A stretch of 64,000 nt of DNA from Bugulina stolonifera (taxonomy: Eukaryota > Bryozoa > Gymnolaemata > Cheilostomatida > Bugulidae), in assembly GCA_935421135.1 (NCBI GenBank), contig OW285195.1:7540701-7604700 (forward strand), in the 5' to 3' direction. Below are positions 1 to 10,486 of the stretch, in pieces. The position numbers and the translations under genes are program-made. Position 1 is the stretch's first letter. Each line of letters starts with the position of its first letter. The notes beneath the pieces were generated by a model. It had not been told where the DNA came from, did not search any database, and saw only the letters and a program-made list of their open reading frames with translations.

Positions 1-195
1 ATCATTGCGGGGAGTGAATGCCAGACCACTCATTATGTCATTATAAACAGGCAATTTTAATTGAGTTTTTATCCTTATTGTACTAGGAATATCACAAAAT
101 GAAAAAAATGGGTTTGTGGAACAGATGCTAGTTAATATTCCTAGGTGCATGGAGTATACCCAACTCCAAACCCGAGTAAATATGCCATACTACCA

Positions 196-376
196 CAGTG
201 CCGTTGATTGGGGGAGTTGCGCCACCGAAAGTAAACAAGAGGCCATATTGGACCCAGCAACAAAGGATTACATTGGTCAAATTTTTCTATCGGCAATTTT
301 GATTGGTTCTAAGGGCCCAACATGGCATCCATAATGTTCCCCCAGTGACTCAACTTTCACAATAAACGGCTGTGTG
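196..376. mobile_element. hAT-like MITE, copy 1
   Basis: Short non-coding element with imperfect terminal inverted repeats (left CAGTGCCGTTGATTG, right CAATAAACGGCTGTG). It is flanked by the 8-bp direct repeat TACTACCA at 188-195 and 377-384. About 145 bp of its interior matches the element at 60084-60245. An 8-bp target duplication is the hallmark of hAT-superfamily transposons; the hAT assignment is inference from that length. No transposase is encoded. Confidence 0.75.
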
Positions 377-871
377 TACTACCAATTAGTTTTTCAGATG
401 AAGTTTTACCACATCATTCATTTCACTTCTAACTTTAGCGTTGGTATATTTCTGTATTTCCAAACATTTCAGGATTGTTCATGTGCTACTGTTTTGTTCA
501 GAAGGGACACCACATTTTCTACCGTTATTAAACAAATGATAGCACAACATTATAATATGAAGCACATTATATTATAAACTTTTGTACACTCGGGATAAGA
601 ATTTCACCTATTGTTTTATAGTACCGTTTTACATGTGCCTGTTAGTAAATAACTTCAAAGTAGACATTCTACACATAGCAAATGCATGCAGTCTAATACT
701 TTATATATATATAATATATTACACTTTAAACATGTATATGAATGCATTGTATAGGTTACGCATATTTCATCAGTTTCATTTGGTTTTCTCATAGACTGTA
801 ACTGCCAACCAGTATCTACAGTGTCATATCCATTGACCATCATACTTCACTGTTTCAACAGAGACCGGAGA
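377..871. other. Spacer upstream of the TRIM-like gene
   Basis: AT-rich non-coding stretch. The short open frames here have no recognisable content. A pyrimidine-rich tract ending in CAG at about 860 lies a few bases before the first ATG of the next gene, so that ATG may sit in a second exon behind a 5'-UTR intron. Confidence 0.4.
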
Positions 872-3800
872 ATGGCTGAGGCAGTTCATATTCAATGTGG
901 GTTCTGTCTCAATGAAGAAGACTTGAAGAATCCTAAATCTTTATTGTGCCAACATGTGCATTGTCAGCCATGTTTAACCACTAACCACAGCATTTACGGT
1001 GTGCTTAGATGTCCTTGGTGTAGGTAAGTTGAATGTGACCTCTCTTCCTGAATGTTCTCAGAAATTGCCACCAAAATAATCATGATGTGACATTAGTGTC
1101 CAGTCTTCATTGTAATTTATTGCTTCCCTCGGTTTGGTTTCCAGGGCTGTGCAATTTTTTAAATATAGGAATCATAACTTCAGTGACATAGTGTTACGAT
1201 AGTAATATTGGATAGATTGTCGGAGCTGTCAGCTTGAATTTTGGTGGCCAATTCACAGTGTGGCGGGTGAACTATCAAGTCGATACTACGATCCCAAGAA
1301 TATATTAACTTTTTTGTCTTACTAATGATTGAATTTCTATTATAGGGAGGTGTATGATGTCACAGTAGATAGTCTACCTTCTGCTAATCAAAGGACAGAC
1401 AGCTCCGTATCTTGTGACGTATGCAAGAGAAGAGGGAAAGACAATCAATCAGCCTCCACTTACTGCATCGTCTGCCATAAACTTTACTGTGTTAAGCACC
1501 AGGAGGTAGATAGACTCCCTGTTTCGTGTATTTCTATGACTTATATGTAGTTTTAATGGCTCAATATTAGACTGCTACCTGCATGTAATTTGCTGTACTA
1601 ATGATCCATGTGCCATCATTGTCTACGTATATTAGGAGACAACATCCATTTCATGTCCATATATGGTAATTAGTCTGTTCTACATGTTTAGTTACTTTTT
1701 CCTCAGTCACATGATGATTCTAATGAGGAACACCAAAGAATGACCATATCTGAGTATAGAACACAGGCTAAAAGACTGGAGAGGAGAGTTTGTACTGACC
1801 ATCCCGAGTTTCCATATATTCTTGGATGTACAATGTGTACTAAGCTATTCTGCGTCCAGTGTGTATCTAAAACTAATCTATGTGAGGGTGGTAAGTGCCT
1901 TCTAATCATTTCATAACAGTGATGCTGACTATATACAATATACATGTATAATGTCTTCTTGACCTAATTTTCAGGCACAGATCAACTTGCTTAAGAATTT
2001 TCCAACCTACCTCTGGCACAGGTGACTTGAACGCACTGGCTTGGGCCAAGCGGAAATTCCTAATTTTTCTAGGTCTTCTCTTTTCACAAAAGTGACCCCT
2101 GGTAAAACCTCGGTACTTGTGTCGAAACTTCTAGCTTGATTGAGTTTAACTTTAACAAATACATTCTTGATAGACTCTTGTAGATATAGAAATTGTAATT
2201 TCTTTTTCTACAGTGTCAGAATTTAAAAAACTTCTCTCAAGTTATGATTTGCTATGATTTACACAGGTTCAGTCCACCAGTTAACCAATGTTGATGAGTT
2301 GGTGAAAGAAATAACATCAGTGGACGAACTGTTTGTTAGAGAAGATAAAGTATCAGCTCTGTTTAAACAAGTTTCTAAACTTATATCAGACTTTGATACT
2401 GAGACTGAAGATTTTTTGAAAATTTTACATAGGCAGCGGGATGAACAGGTATGTTGGCTAATGCATTTAAGAAGTGCTTTTTTCCAAATATAATGAATCT
2501 GACTGGATTTGAATTGTCACTGCAACTGTTCACTCGCAATTCCATCAACTCTTCAATACACGTACTGCCTAGTGCATTACATAAGACATGCATTGTGTGT
2601 TTTCACTTTGAGAAAGCTGGATACTACTACCATACTCAATGCTCTGCTTTTAGTTGGCTAGTATCAAACTGAGATATGAGACACTTGAGACTGAGTTCCT
2701 AGCAAAGAGAAGTAAGACTAAAGTTGCCCTGACCAGATATATGGAGGAGGAGGTAGGCACTCTCTGGTCTAATCTGAGTAAGAGTAGAATGAAGTTAGAA
2801 GCTCAGCTGAGACAACAACATCAGGTTTGTACGGCTTTATATCGAGAAGACAATCACTATGTATGCATGGCCTATGAGGTGGAGAGAAGACAATAACTGC
2901 GTATGTTTGTGCGTCTATTCTACATAGCAGGCATTCTACTAGGTTCTGTAGTCGTGGCATGTACTATGTACATGTACATGTATTATTATTGGCCTATACT
3001 ACAGTTAGACATTGTTAAGGAGCATGCAGAGATTAAAGATAGAATACAGAACATTTTATCAGTTGAGATACCAAAACTAGAGCTGGATGATGTGGAGGGT
3101 TTAGAGATCAAAGGCAAGTGTTCTACATGTATATTTGGAATATTTTGACTAAAGACAATGATTTATTTAATAGTGACTCTGAAATGCAATAGTGTTAGCT
3201 GAGATGTAAATTAGTAGCAGCTTGTTTCTAATTTCACCTCAATCCTACTTCACTCAATTCTTGATCCGAACTCTGCTTATGACCTCATGATCTCTAGTGT
3301 TTATATTCTGTTTGACCAACGACTCTCCTAAGACCATGTGTCAGGGGTTTTTAGCATATTGGAGTTGTGCTCTTTTCAGTTAGACAGCAGTCATGTCAAA
3401 GAATACTGTCATGGTCATGGTCTTGGTATTGTTAGTACTATGTTATATGTGTATTCAAGGGATCCCTTCAAATAGTCGTAATCTGTTGCATTGAATCACC
3501 AACCATAAACCTTTTGATAATCTAACAGTCAAAAATGTGTCAAAAACCACAGAAGTTCTCTTTATGAATTTGACTTCAAATTTTATAGATTGTAAATATG
3601 AACATAACAATTTGAATAATAGAACATAGTGATGTTCGGTTGGCCATTACCGTTAACGACATACTTCTCATATAGTTGTAGGTCAAGGTTAGCTTATAAT
3701 GCAGGTGGTAATTCTACATTCACTGCTCTCATCATACTAATTCCATAGACATTAGTTAAACTCCCCCCCCCCCACATGCACACACGCACACACATCCTGG

Positions 3801-4935
3801 GAATCCATGATATCACTGAGTGTAATTTTGGGGTGTTAATGCGTAATGTAAGGTACTTTCATTCTGATTACTACAAGTGAATGTATTTTAACAGGGGAGA
3901 AGAGAGATATAGAAGTAGAAGTCGTGTCCATCACAAGCATTTGTATTAATACAGACCAAGAAATGGCAGATTCTTCTCCCAAATCCATTACACTACTAAA
4001 AACTGTACCTGTCTCTAACTTTTGCATAGGAGTGTGTGTGGAAAAGGGGAAAACTTATGTAGGGCTGGTCGATCTTGGGGTTGACAGGATTGATGAGAAC
4101 TATTCTCTGACAAAGTCTTTAATTTCAATTACGGGCAATATAAATGGTGTCATGGTGTATAAAGATCGTATATACACTCTAGTCTATGTTAGTAAGGGCC
4201 ATTGGACAGTAAGAGTCTGTGATCTCTCTGGAACACAGATCACTAGCTGGAGTCATGAAGATGACACGGGCCGTTTCAACAAACTCGTTGTTCTCGATAA
4301 CAAAGTTGCAGTTCCCAACAAACTCAATAAACGACTAACACTTTACTCTCTTACTGGGGAGGTAATAAAACACATACCCTGTCCTTTACTTGCTAATGGG
4401 TACACCGCTATCTGTACAGCAGACAAAAATTGTGTAGTTATTGCTGACTTTGGATCATCTCGAGTCTTCAAGCAGGATTTGGTAACAGAGGAGGTCATCT
4501 GGAAATCTGAGGAAATACCTGAACCACAAGCTGTGACCTGCTATAAGAATAGACATGTTCTTGTAACCAACAAAACCAGTGAAACTACCATCTGGGTCCT
4601 GGATGTGAGAACAGGTTAGTACCTGTATATTCTTCTATCATCTTACATCTTACGAGTAACTCCACCTTCTCTCTTGTTCTACTGTATTAGTTTAAATGAG
4701 TATTTTTAATACAAAGAAAATGATGTGTAACGTTTCACAGAAGATCTGGTTTCATGCTGTAACTACAAGATGATGGTGTTATCCTCTTGTTACAGGCTCA
4801 CTGATGTCTAAACTAACAGATCCTACTGTTAGAAGTGAGAGTCGTGTATATGATCTCCATATATCTGGTAACACTCTGGTTGTTCCAAGATACGATGAGA
4901 AGAAAGTGCTATTCTACCAGCTGAATTCTAAATAG
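872..4935 (+). CDS. TRIM-like RING/B-box/coiled-coil protein with C-terminal beta-propeller-like region
   Basis: Eight exons splice in frame to 605 codons: 872-1023, 1346-1505, 1707-1890, 2267-2448, 2654-2824, 3005-3113, 3895-4614 and 4796-4935. Residues 1-51 form a RING finger (C9, C12, C26, H28, C31, C34, C47, C50), which in this family recruits an E2 for ubiquitin transfer. A first Cys/His cluster starts at C74-x2-C77 and a second at C133-x2-H136; both look like B-boxes. Exons 4-6 are charged and heptad-like, as expected for the TRIM coiled coil. Exons 7-8 (about residues 320-605) show repeated short beta-rich units such as VMVYKDRIYTLV and KLVVLDNKVAVPN, resembling an NHL/six-bladed propeller. 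The start is the first ATG in frame with the RING. Intron 6 uses a GC donor. The substrate is unknown. Architecture is sure; membership in any named TRIM is not. Confidence 0.82.
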
Positions 4936-6475
4936 TACATCAAATTTGTAAGTTGATACGAGTTTGAGTCAAGCTATAAGTATAGGTATTGCTTTTGATA
5001 ATTTTCTTTAAAGTGGTGGAAACAAATTCAAAATTATTATAAATGGCCATCAGCATGATTTAATGGAATTTGTGTGTAGTCACTATAATATGTTACTATT
5101 ACACTATGTATTGAATGTATATTTGTACACCCTCAGGGTACATCATTTATGTAAATCTATAGTAAACATACATGTGACTACATACACTGTGTGTACATAG
5201 AGGTAGTATTATACATGTATGTACTGTTATTATTATGTACTCACGTTTGGCTTAATTATGTGTTACAGTCAATCCTTGTATTTTTCTTATACGTTTATAT
5301 ATTACATTGTATGCAATAGTAAACTTTACACTGTGTTCTGTGCATAGACATGAGACTAGTAGTTGATGCTCATTAAGCTTAGACTGAGCTCTGGGTTTCT
5401 GTCTAGTAGTCTGGATGGTTAATGGATGGAATATTGAAGAGTTTGAATTATTCATAGGACCTTACACCAAGTACTTTTGACATGTACAATAATTTTGCAT
5501 TCTTTATTTGTAATTTATATGTGCCATTTCTAGCTTCTGGGCTTACATCTTGTACTTGAATAGTCCATTTCTGCTGGACTCTTTTCTATAAAACAATTAC
5601 GCAACAGAGTTATTATTGCTCATTTAACTCTTGAAATACAGGATTGTTCTCTCTGCTCTTCTGAGATAAACTGATCTAGCTAGGACTTGTACTCACAGCC
5701 TTACCTCAGGAATGCCAGTGGAGGCCATGGTCTTGCATAGTCTCACTACTTACTGTTCCTAGTGAGGGAAACATACATGTGGGGTTTGCATTGTAGCATA
5801 AGTCACATGGATTACCTTGCATAAAATCACAGCGCATGCCTTCTGCTTGTCCTATATGGTTAGATTTACAAGTTGGTGCAAAATACATACACATCATATT
5901 AATATTGTGTATGTTTATATGGTATGTCGATTGGTTATAATAGGTGTCTCCTAGTATATGACTATCGCCAGCAGTTGTTTGAAAATGTCCAAACTAAGAT
6001 AGGTTTTGTACATCTACAAATGCATTATATTTGCACACCTCCCCTACTCAGCGACATTGGAACATACTACTTGCCAACTGTCTAGATTCTGTCAGGACAC
6101 CCTCTGGTTTTCTGTCTATTCCTAAAAATCTTCTTGTCCTGATTTTTTATTTATAAAAAAAGTTTTATCAAGTCTTATAAAACTCACGATGCCACCTAAA
6201 ATAAGTCATTGATAGACAGGCAGCTGTAAATGACTTATTTACAGCTGCCTGCTTGCCCGCCCGCCTGTTTTTCTGTCTGTATTCTGCTGTAGGGCATGTC
6301 CCCCATTCTGCTCCTCTCCAAATTTCTCTGTTTTCTGCCTTCTTCTTCAAACTATAATATTTTTTTCCATTTTGTATGTCACCTATCATCATCATTCTCT
6401 TTCTCCCTCTCGGTAGTTTCTCTTCCATCCTTCCTTCAATGACATCCCTCATGTCTCAATACATGTTTGGTTTGG
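4936..6475. other. Spacer between the TRIM-like gene and its decayed duplicate
   Basis: No coding signal recognised on either strand. The last 250 bases contain a strong foldback at 6217-6251. The copy of the TRIM-like tail begins at about 6475, where intron sequence matching 3842-3894 appears. Confidence 0.45.
6201..6251. repeat. Interlocked inverted repeats
   Basis: A perfect 15-bp inverted repeat, CAGGCAGCTGTAAAT (6217-6231) and ATTTACAGCTGCCTG (6237-6251), has a 5-bp spacer. A second pair, ATAAGTCATT (6201-6210) and AATGACTTAT (around 6229-6238), overlaps it, so the two stems exclude one another. No coding content. It may be a foldback remnant. Confidence 0.8.
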
Positions 6476-6527
6476 TAATGTAAGGTACTTTCATTCTGAT
6501 TACTACATGGTGAAAGTATTTTAACAG

Positions 6528-7528
6528 GGGAGAAGAGAGATATATATGTAGAAGTTCTGTATACTTGGCAGTATAGACGAAGGAATGACAACTTCCTCTC
6601 CTACTTCCTGTAGAGATCTTTAAACGTTGCCAAGCTGTATGCATGGACAAGGAAAAAACGTATGTGGGGATAGATAGGATTGGAGTGAACAAGATTGATG
6701 AGAACTAAATTCTCTTACAAACGTGTTTGTTTCAGCTCAGGGCAGGTTCACTGGTATCACGGTATTTAGGGGTCGTATAATATACTCTAGTCTCTTTTCC
6801 TACAAACGAGTTGATAGTAAGTATACATGATCTCTCTGGTAAGCAGATCACTAGCTGGACATACATTGTATGTAGATGAATGTGCAGAACACAACAACCT
6901 TGTTGTGCTTGATGATAAGGTTGTAGTTCCCAACAAGGCCAACAATCAACTAAAGGGGGAGGTAGTAAACCACATATCCTGTCCTTTACATACTGGTGGG
7001 TACTCCGCTATTTGTACAGCAAACAAAAATTGTGGGATTATTTCTGACTATGAGTCATCTCGTGTCTTCAAACTAGACTTGGTAACAGAGGAGGTCATCT
7101 GGACATCTGAGGAAGTACCTGAACCACAAGCTGTGACGTGCTATAAGAATAGATACGTCCTTGTGACTAACAGAACCAGTGAAACTACTATCTGGGTCTT
7201 GGATGTGAGAACAGGTAAGTCAGCAACTTCATATTAGGTTTTGATTTGTGACCACCCATGGATTTGACGAGCGAACCTATAGGTTCGTTCGTCATCCCAG
7301 GAAGCCACAGCATATATTATGATGTGGCTTCCTGGGATGACTTGAGATTTGCACCATACTGTAGAATATGATAAATTTGACAAAATAATTGTTACAGGTA
7401 CACTGATGTCTAGACTGACAGATCCTGTTATAAGCAAGAGTGGTGTATTGGATCTTCATGTATCTGGTGACACTTTAGTTATTCCAATATTTTGGGAGAA
7501 AGAAGTGTTATTCTACCAGCTGAATTAA
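6528..7528 (+). pseudogene. Decayed duplicate of the last two exons of the TRIM-like gene
   Basis: The region repeats exon 7 (copy 6528-7214), its 3' splice site with preceding intron, and exon 8 (copy 7398-7528, ending in TAA) of the gene at 872-4935. Similarity is high near TEEVIWTSEEVPEPQAV and the following propeller strands. The 5' half of the exon-7 copy is broken: there are frameshifts just after the splice site, an in-frame TAG near 6612 and a TAA near 6706. The copy also lacks the stretch equivalent to TLYSLTG. No RING, B-box or coiled-coil exon precedes it. The splice sites between the two copied exons are preserved, so a fragment could still be transcribed, but I call it a pseudogene. 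Confidence 0.75.
7272..7341. repeat. Foldback in the pseudogene intron
   Basis: A perfect 16-bp palindrome (CGAACCTATAGGTTCG, 7272-7287) is followed by a perfect 19-bp inverted repeat, arms 7291-7309 and 7323-7341, with a 13-bp AT-rich spacer. The corresponding intron of the intact gene (4615-4795) lacks it, so it was gained after the duplication. Probably a small foldback element. Confidence 0.8.
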
Positions 7529-9700
7529 ACAGGTAAGTGTAGCCGTTATTGATCCGGTATATCCTATTACTCTACTCCTTTCAGAGAATACAAACTGGTC
7601 CTATTAGCAGTCTTGGAACTTTTAGGTGCGTCTGTGTATGGTAACGATCTGTTCGTTACAACTACATGTATATGTACTGTTGTAAATATTTATTATATCA
7701 CAATACATTGTTTGTACTTGACCTGTAGTCTATATATTTCAGATTGGCCTAATGAGGATATGTAGACTGAGTTCTGAGTTTCCAGCCATTAGTCTACAAC
7801 TGTGAAGAACAAGGAGAGTTAAGTGACAAGCCGAAACACATGGAACAGAGTAAAAACCACTTGTTATGCTATAATTATGACCTCAAGTTATAAAGATTGA
7901 AGGTGTTATTATTACTTTATTTGTGACACCACAACTGTGTGGGGTGGCTATTTGTCACTTACTAGCATGTACTCTAACATGATGCTGTCACCATTCATAT
8001 TATTCAAAACTAGGCAAAGCTGTATTACATGTATTACAATATTCATACGTATCTGTTCTCCCTTGAAGCAAAATAACTTAGCATCAAAATATTACTGGAA
8101 GGAAGGTTACCTACAATATAAATTAGAGAGTAACATTGAACGAACCTGAACTCTGGTGCAGCTGTTACATGTCTCACATTCTACTCCATATAATTGTGAA
8201 CATGACTTTAGGTCACACAGTAGGCCTAAATTTACTCTGTCTATTTGACGAATAAACATGATATACTGGCTGTGATTTGTTGACAATGTTTTATGATAAT
8301 TTGTTTGATTTATATGTACTATCCTGTGTGATTGGTTGAATAAATTTATGTTGTTAGTTTCACAGAATAGCAGTCTCTCAGAGTCAGTAACCATGGCAAA
8401 GTGTAAATAACAAGCTGGGTTTTCGCAAAGCATACAAAATCATTACACATGTACAATCAATATTATTCTTGTGAATGAATACTATATTATCATTAGAGCC
8501 ACTCATTTTTATAGAGAAGGTCTGCATTATTTTCTGTTGGTTATTATGCTTGCCATACACGAGGTGATTGGTAGAATTTCCCCTGTAGTGATCTAACAGT
8601 ATAGTTACAAGAAATATTTTATTTCACAGACAAATCAACAATTGGGAACCAGTCTGCATCCACAATCTACAGTACTGCACAAACATGAGTGTAAGCAATT
8701 ACCTGAATGATAACATGCATGTGGAAGAAATTTTATTGGAAACTGTCTTTGTAATTGTTCTGTGGTTTAGTAAACAGTTGGGGCGCACTCCCAGGGTCTA
8801 ATTAATATCAGTTCGAAAACATCACCTCTAATTATAGCACCAGACATTACTGAAGTGAATAGTACATACTATGTACTAATAGTAATAGCCTGCTGACAGG
8901 AAATTCTTTGACAACTGATAAACCAAGTTACAAGAATAATCTCCCCATGACACTAATGTTGGGCTTGCACACTATTGGGTGTGTCTTTTACTGCTTTGCA
9001 ATCTGCGTCCGTTGGGCTAACGCTAACTGCGAACAAACAAAAGCAATTGGAACCATTAAATTTTCGAGGGTGATGAACAGAAAACTGAGTATAGAAAGGA
9101 ACGCAGAGGTGGCATGTTCTGCTACTAAGCTTGGGAGAGTAAATACTGTACAGAGATCAAAACTTTTATAACAACAATATGGAAAGAGTTAGCGACTAAA
9201 ACTAGTCAATGTTATTAGTTTATACCATATAGTTGCCTCCCTATGATTTATGATTTATGTACCGCTCTAGCTCTATGCTGAATATTCATAAAATATCCAT
9301 GTAGCCTACAAGTTATATGTAGTATGCTATACAATGTAATGTATATTATAATATACATGTAGTGTAAGATAACCTGTAGTCTAGTATATTTTATTATGGT
9401 AGTATATAATTATTGTTAGCACCAAATGACTATTGTTCAAATGTTACATAATAATTTTTATATCATCAAATCCTAATTCTGATATAAACTGGTATAACAT
9501 TGGCAGCCTCAGCATGGGTGTAGAATTGCCATCATTTCTTTTCCATAAGGCCCCGCCTACTTTTGGATTACTATATAGGCAACAGGTTGCTGAAGGCACT
9601 TCATATAATAGTTACCCATCGACAGCTGGATGGTTGGGATTTCGGGTGTTCTAAAAACAGAAAAGAGTCAACCACAATTATAAGGTATGCAGCTGTAGCG
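7529..9700. other. Gene-poor spacer
   Basis: AT-rich, with several short open frames (for example 8107-8433 minus and 8908-9171 plus) that show no motif, no plausible splice partner and ordinary composition. I see no gene. Confidence 0.4.
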
Positions 9701-9705
9701 TGAAA

Positions 9706-9928
9706 GCGGTAGTGGTAAACGATGTGAGCGTGACTTGAGAGGTAAATAGCGTAAGAGCGTGAAGAAAACTACAACTAACCTTGGAATACCTGCACTAAGA
9801 AGGAGCTAGTCGAAAATAAAGTTTTTGGTTGGCGGTTGGGGTTTGGGGTAAACCTAGTTAGAACTGTCTTATTTTTCTCTCAGGCCACTTCATTCTCACG
9901 TCACGCTCATGTCTTTTACCACTACCGT
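9706..9928. mobile_element. Foldback/MITE-like element
   Basis: Imperfect inverted repeats of about 28 bp bracket the segment: left arm CGGTAGTGGTAAACGATG onward (9707-9734), right arm ending TTACCACTACCGT (9901-9927). The interior of about 165 bp has no open frame of note. Target duplication was not identified. Confidence 0.55.
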
Positions 9929-10486
9929 GAAAAATTTCTGTACACAAACCATTTAGGAAAATATATTTTAAATCTACATCCATGTAGAATGGTAGCATAA
10001 TAACACACTAGTGATACAGGTTAAATGCTTTAGTGGGCTTTACCGCTCTATCTACGTGAACTTTACATTTTTATATTATTTTCTTTGAGCACATCATTAC
10101 CGAAAATAACTTTTTCTCTTAAAAAAATATGTTGTGCAAATAACATGACAGTGTATTATATACTACTTACATGAATCTTGACGGAACAAGACACTATTAG
10201 AAGCATAATAGACGTCATGTTTTGACTGCATTAGATTTTGCACACTCTAAAAAGTGTTCTCAGTAGACTGAGCAGACTACAGCTACTACACAGAAAGACA
10301 ACATCTAACTTGTCTTGGTAAAATTAAGACTAACATAGTATATGTTGATAATTTAGTGTTACAAAATAAATTCATGCGTCTTATAGCCTACTACTGTATA
10401 TGAGGGAAAACTCTGCAATTATTAGTAAGAAAGATTTAGCTCAGCACAATGTATTTTATAGACTGGACATCTGGACACTTCTAGCC

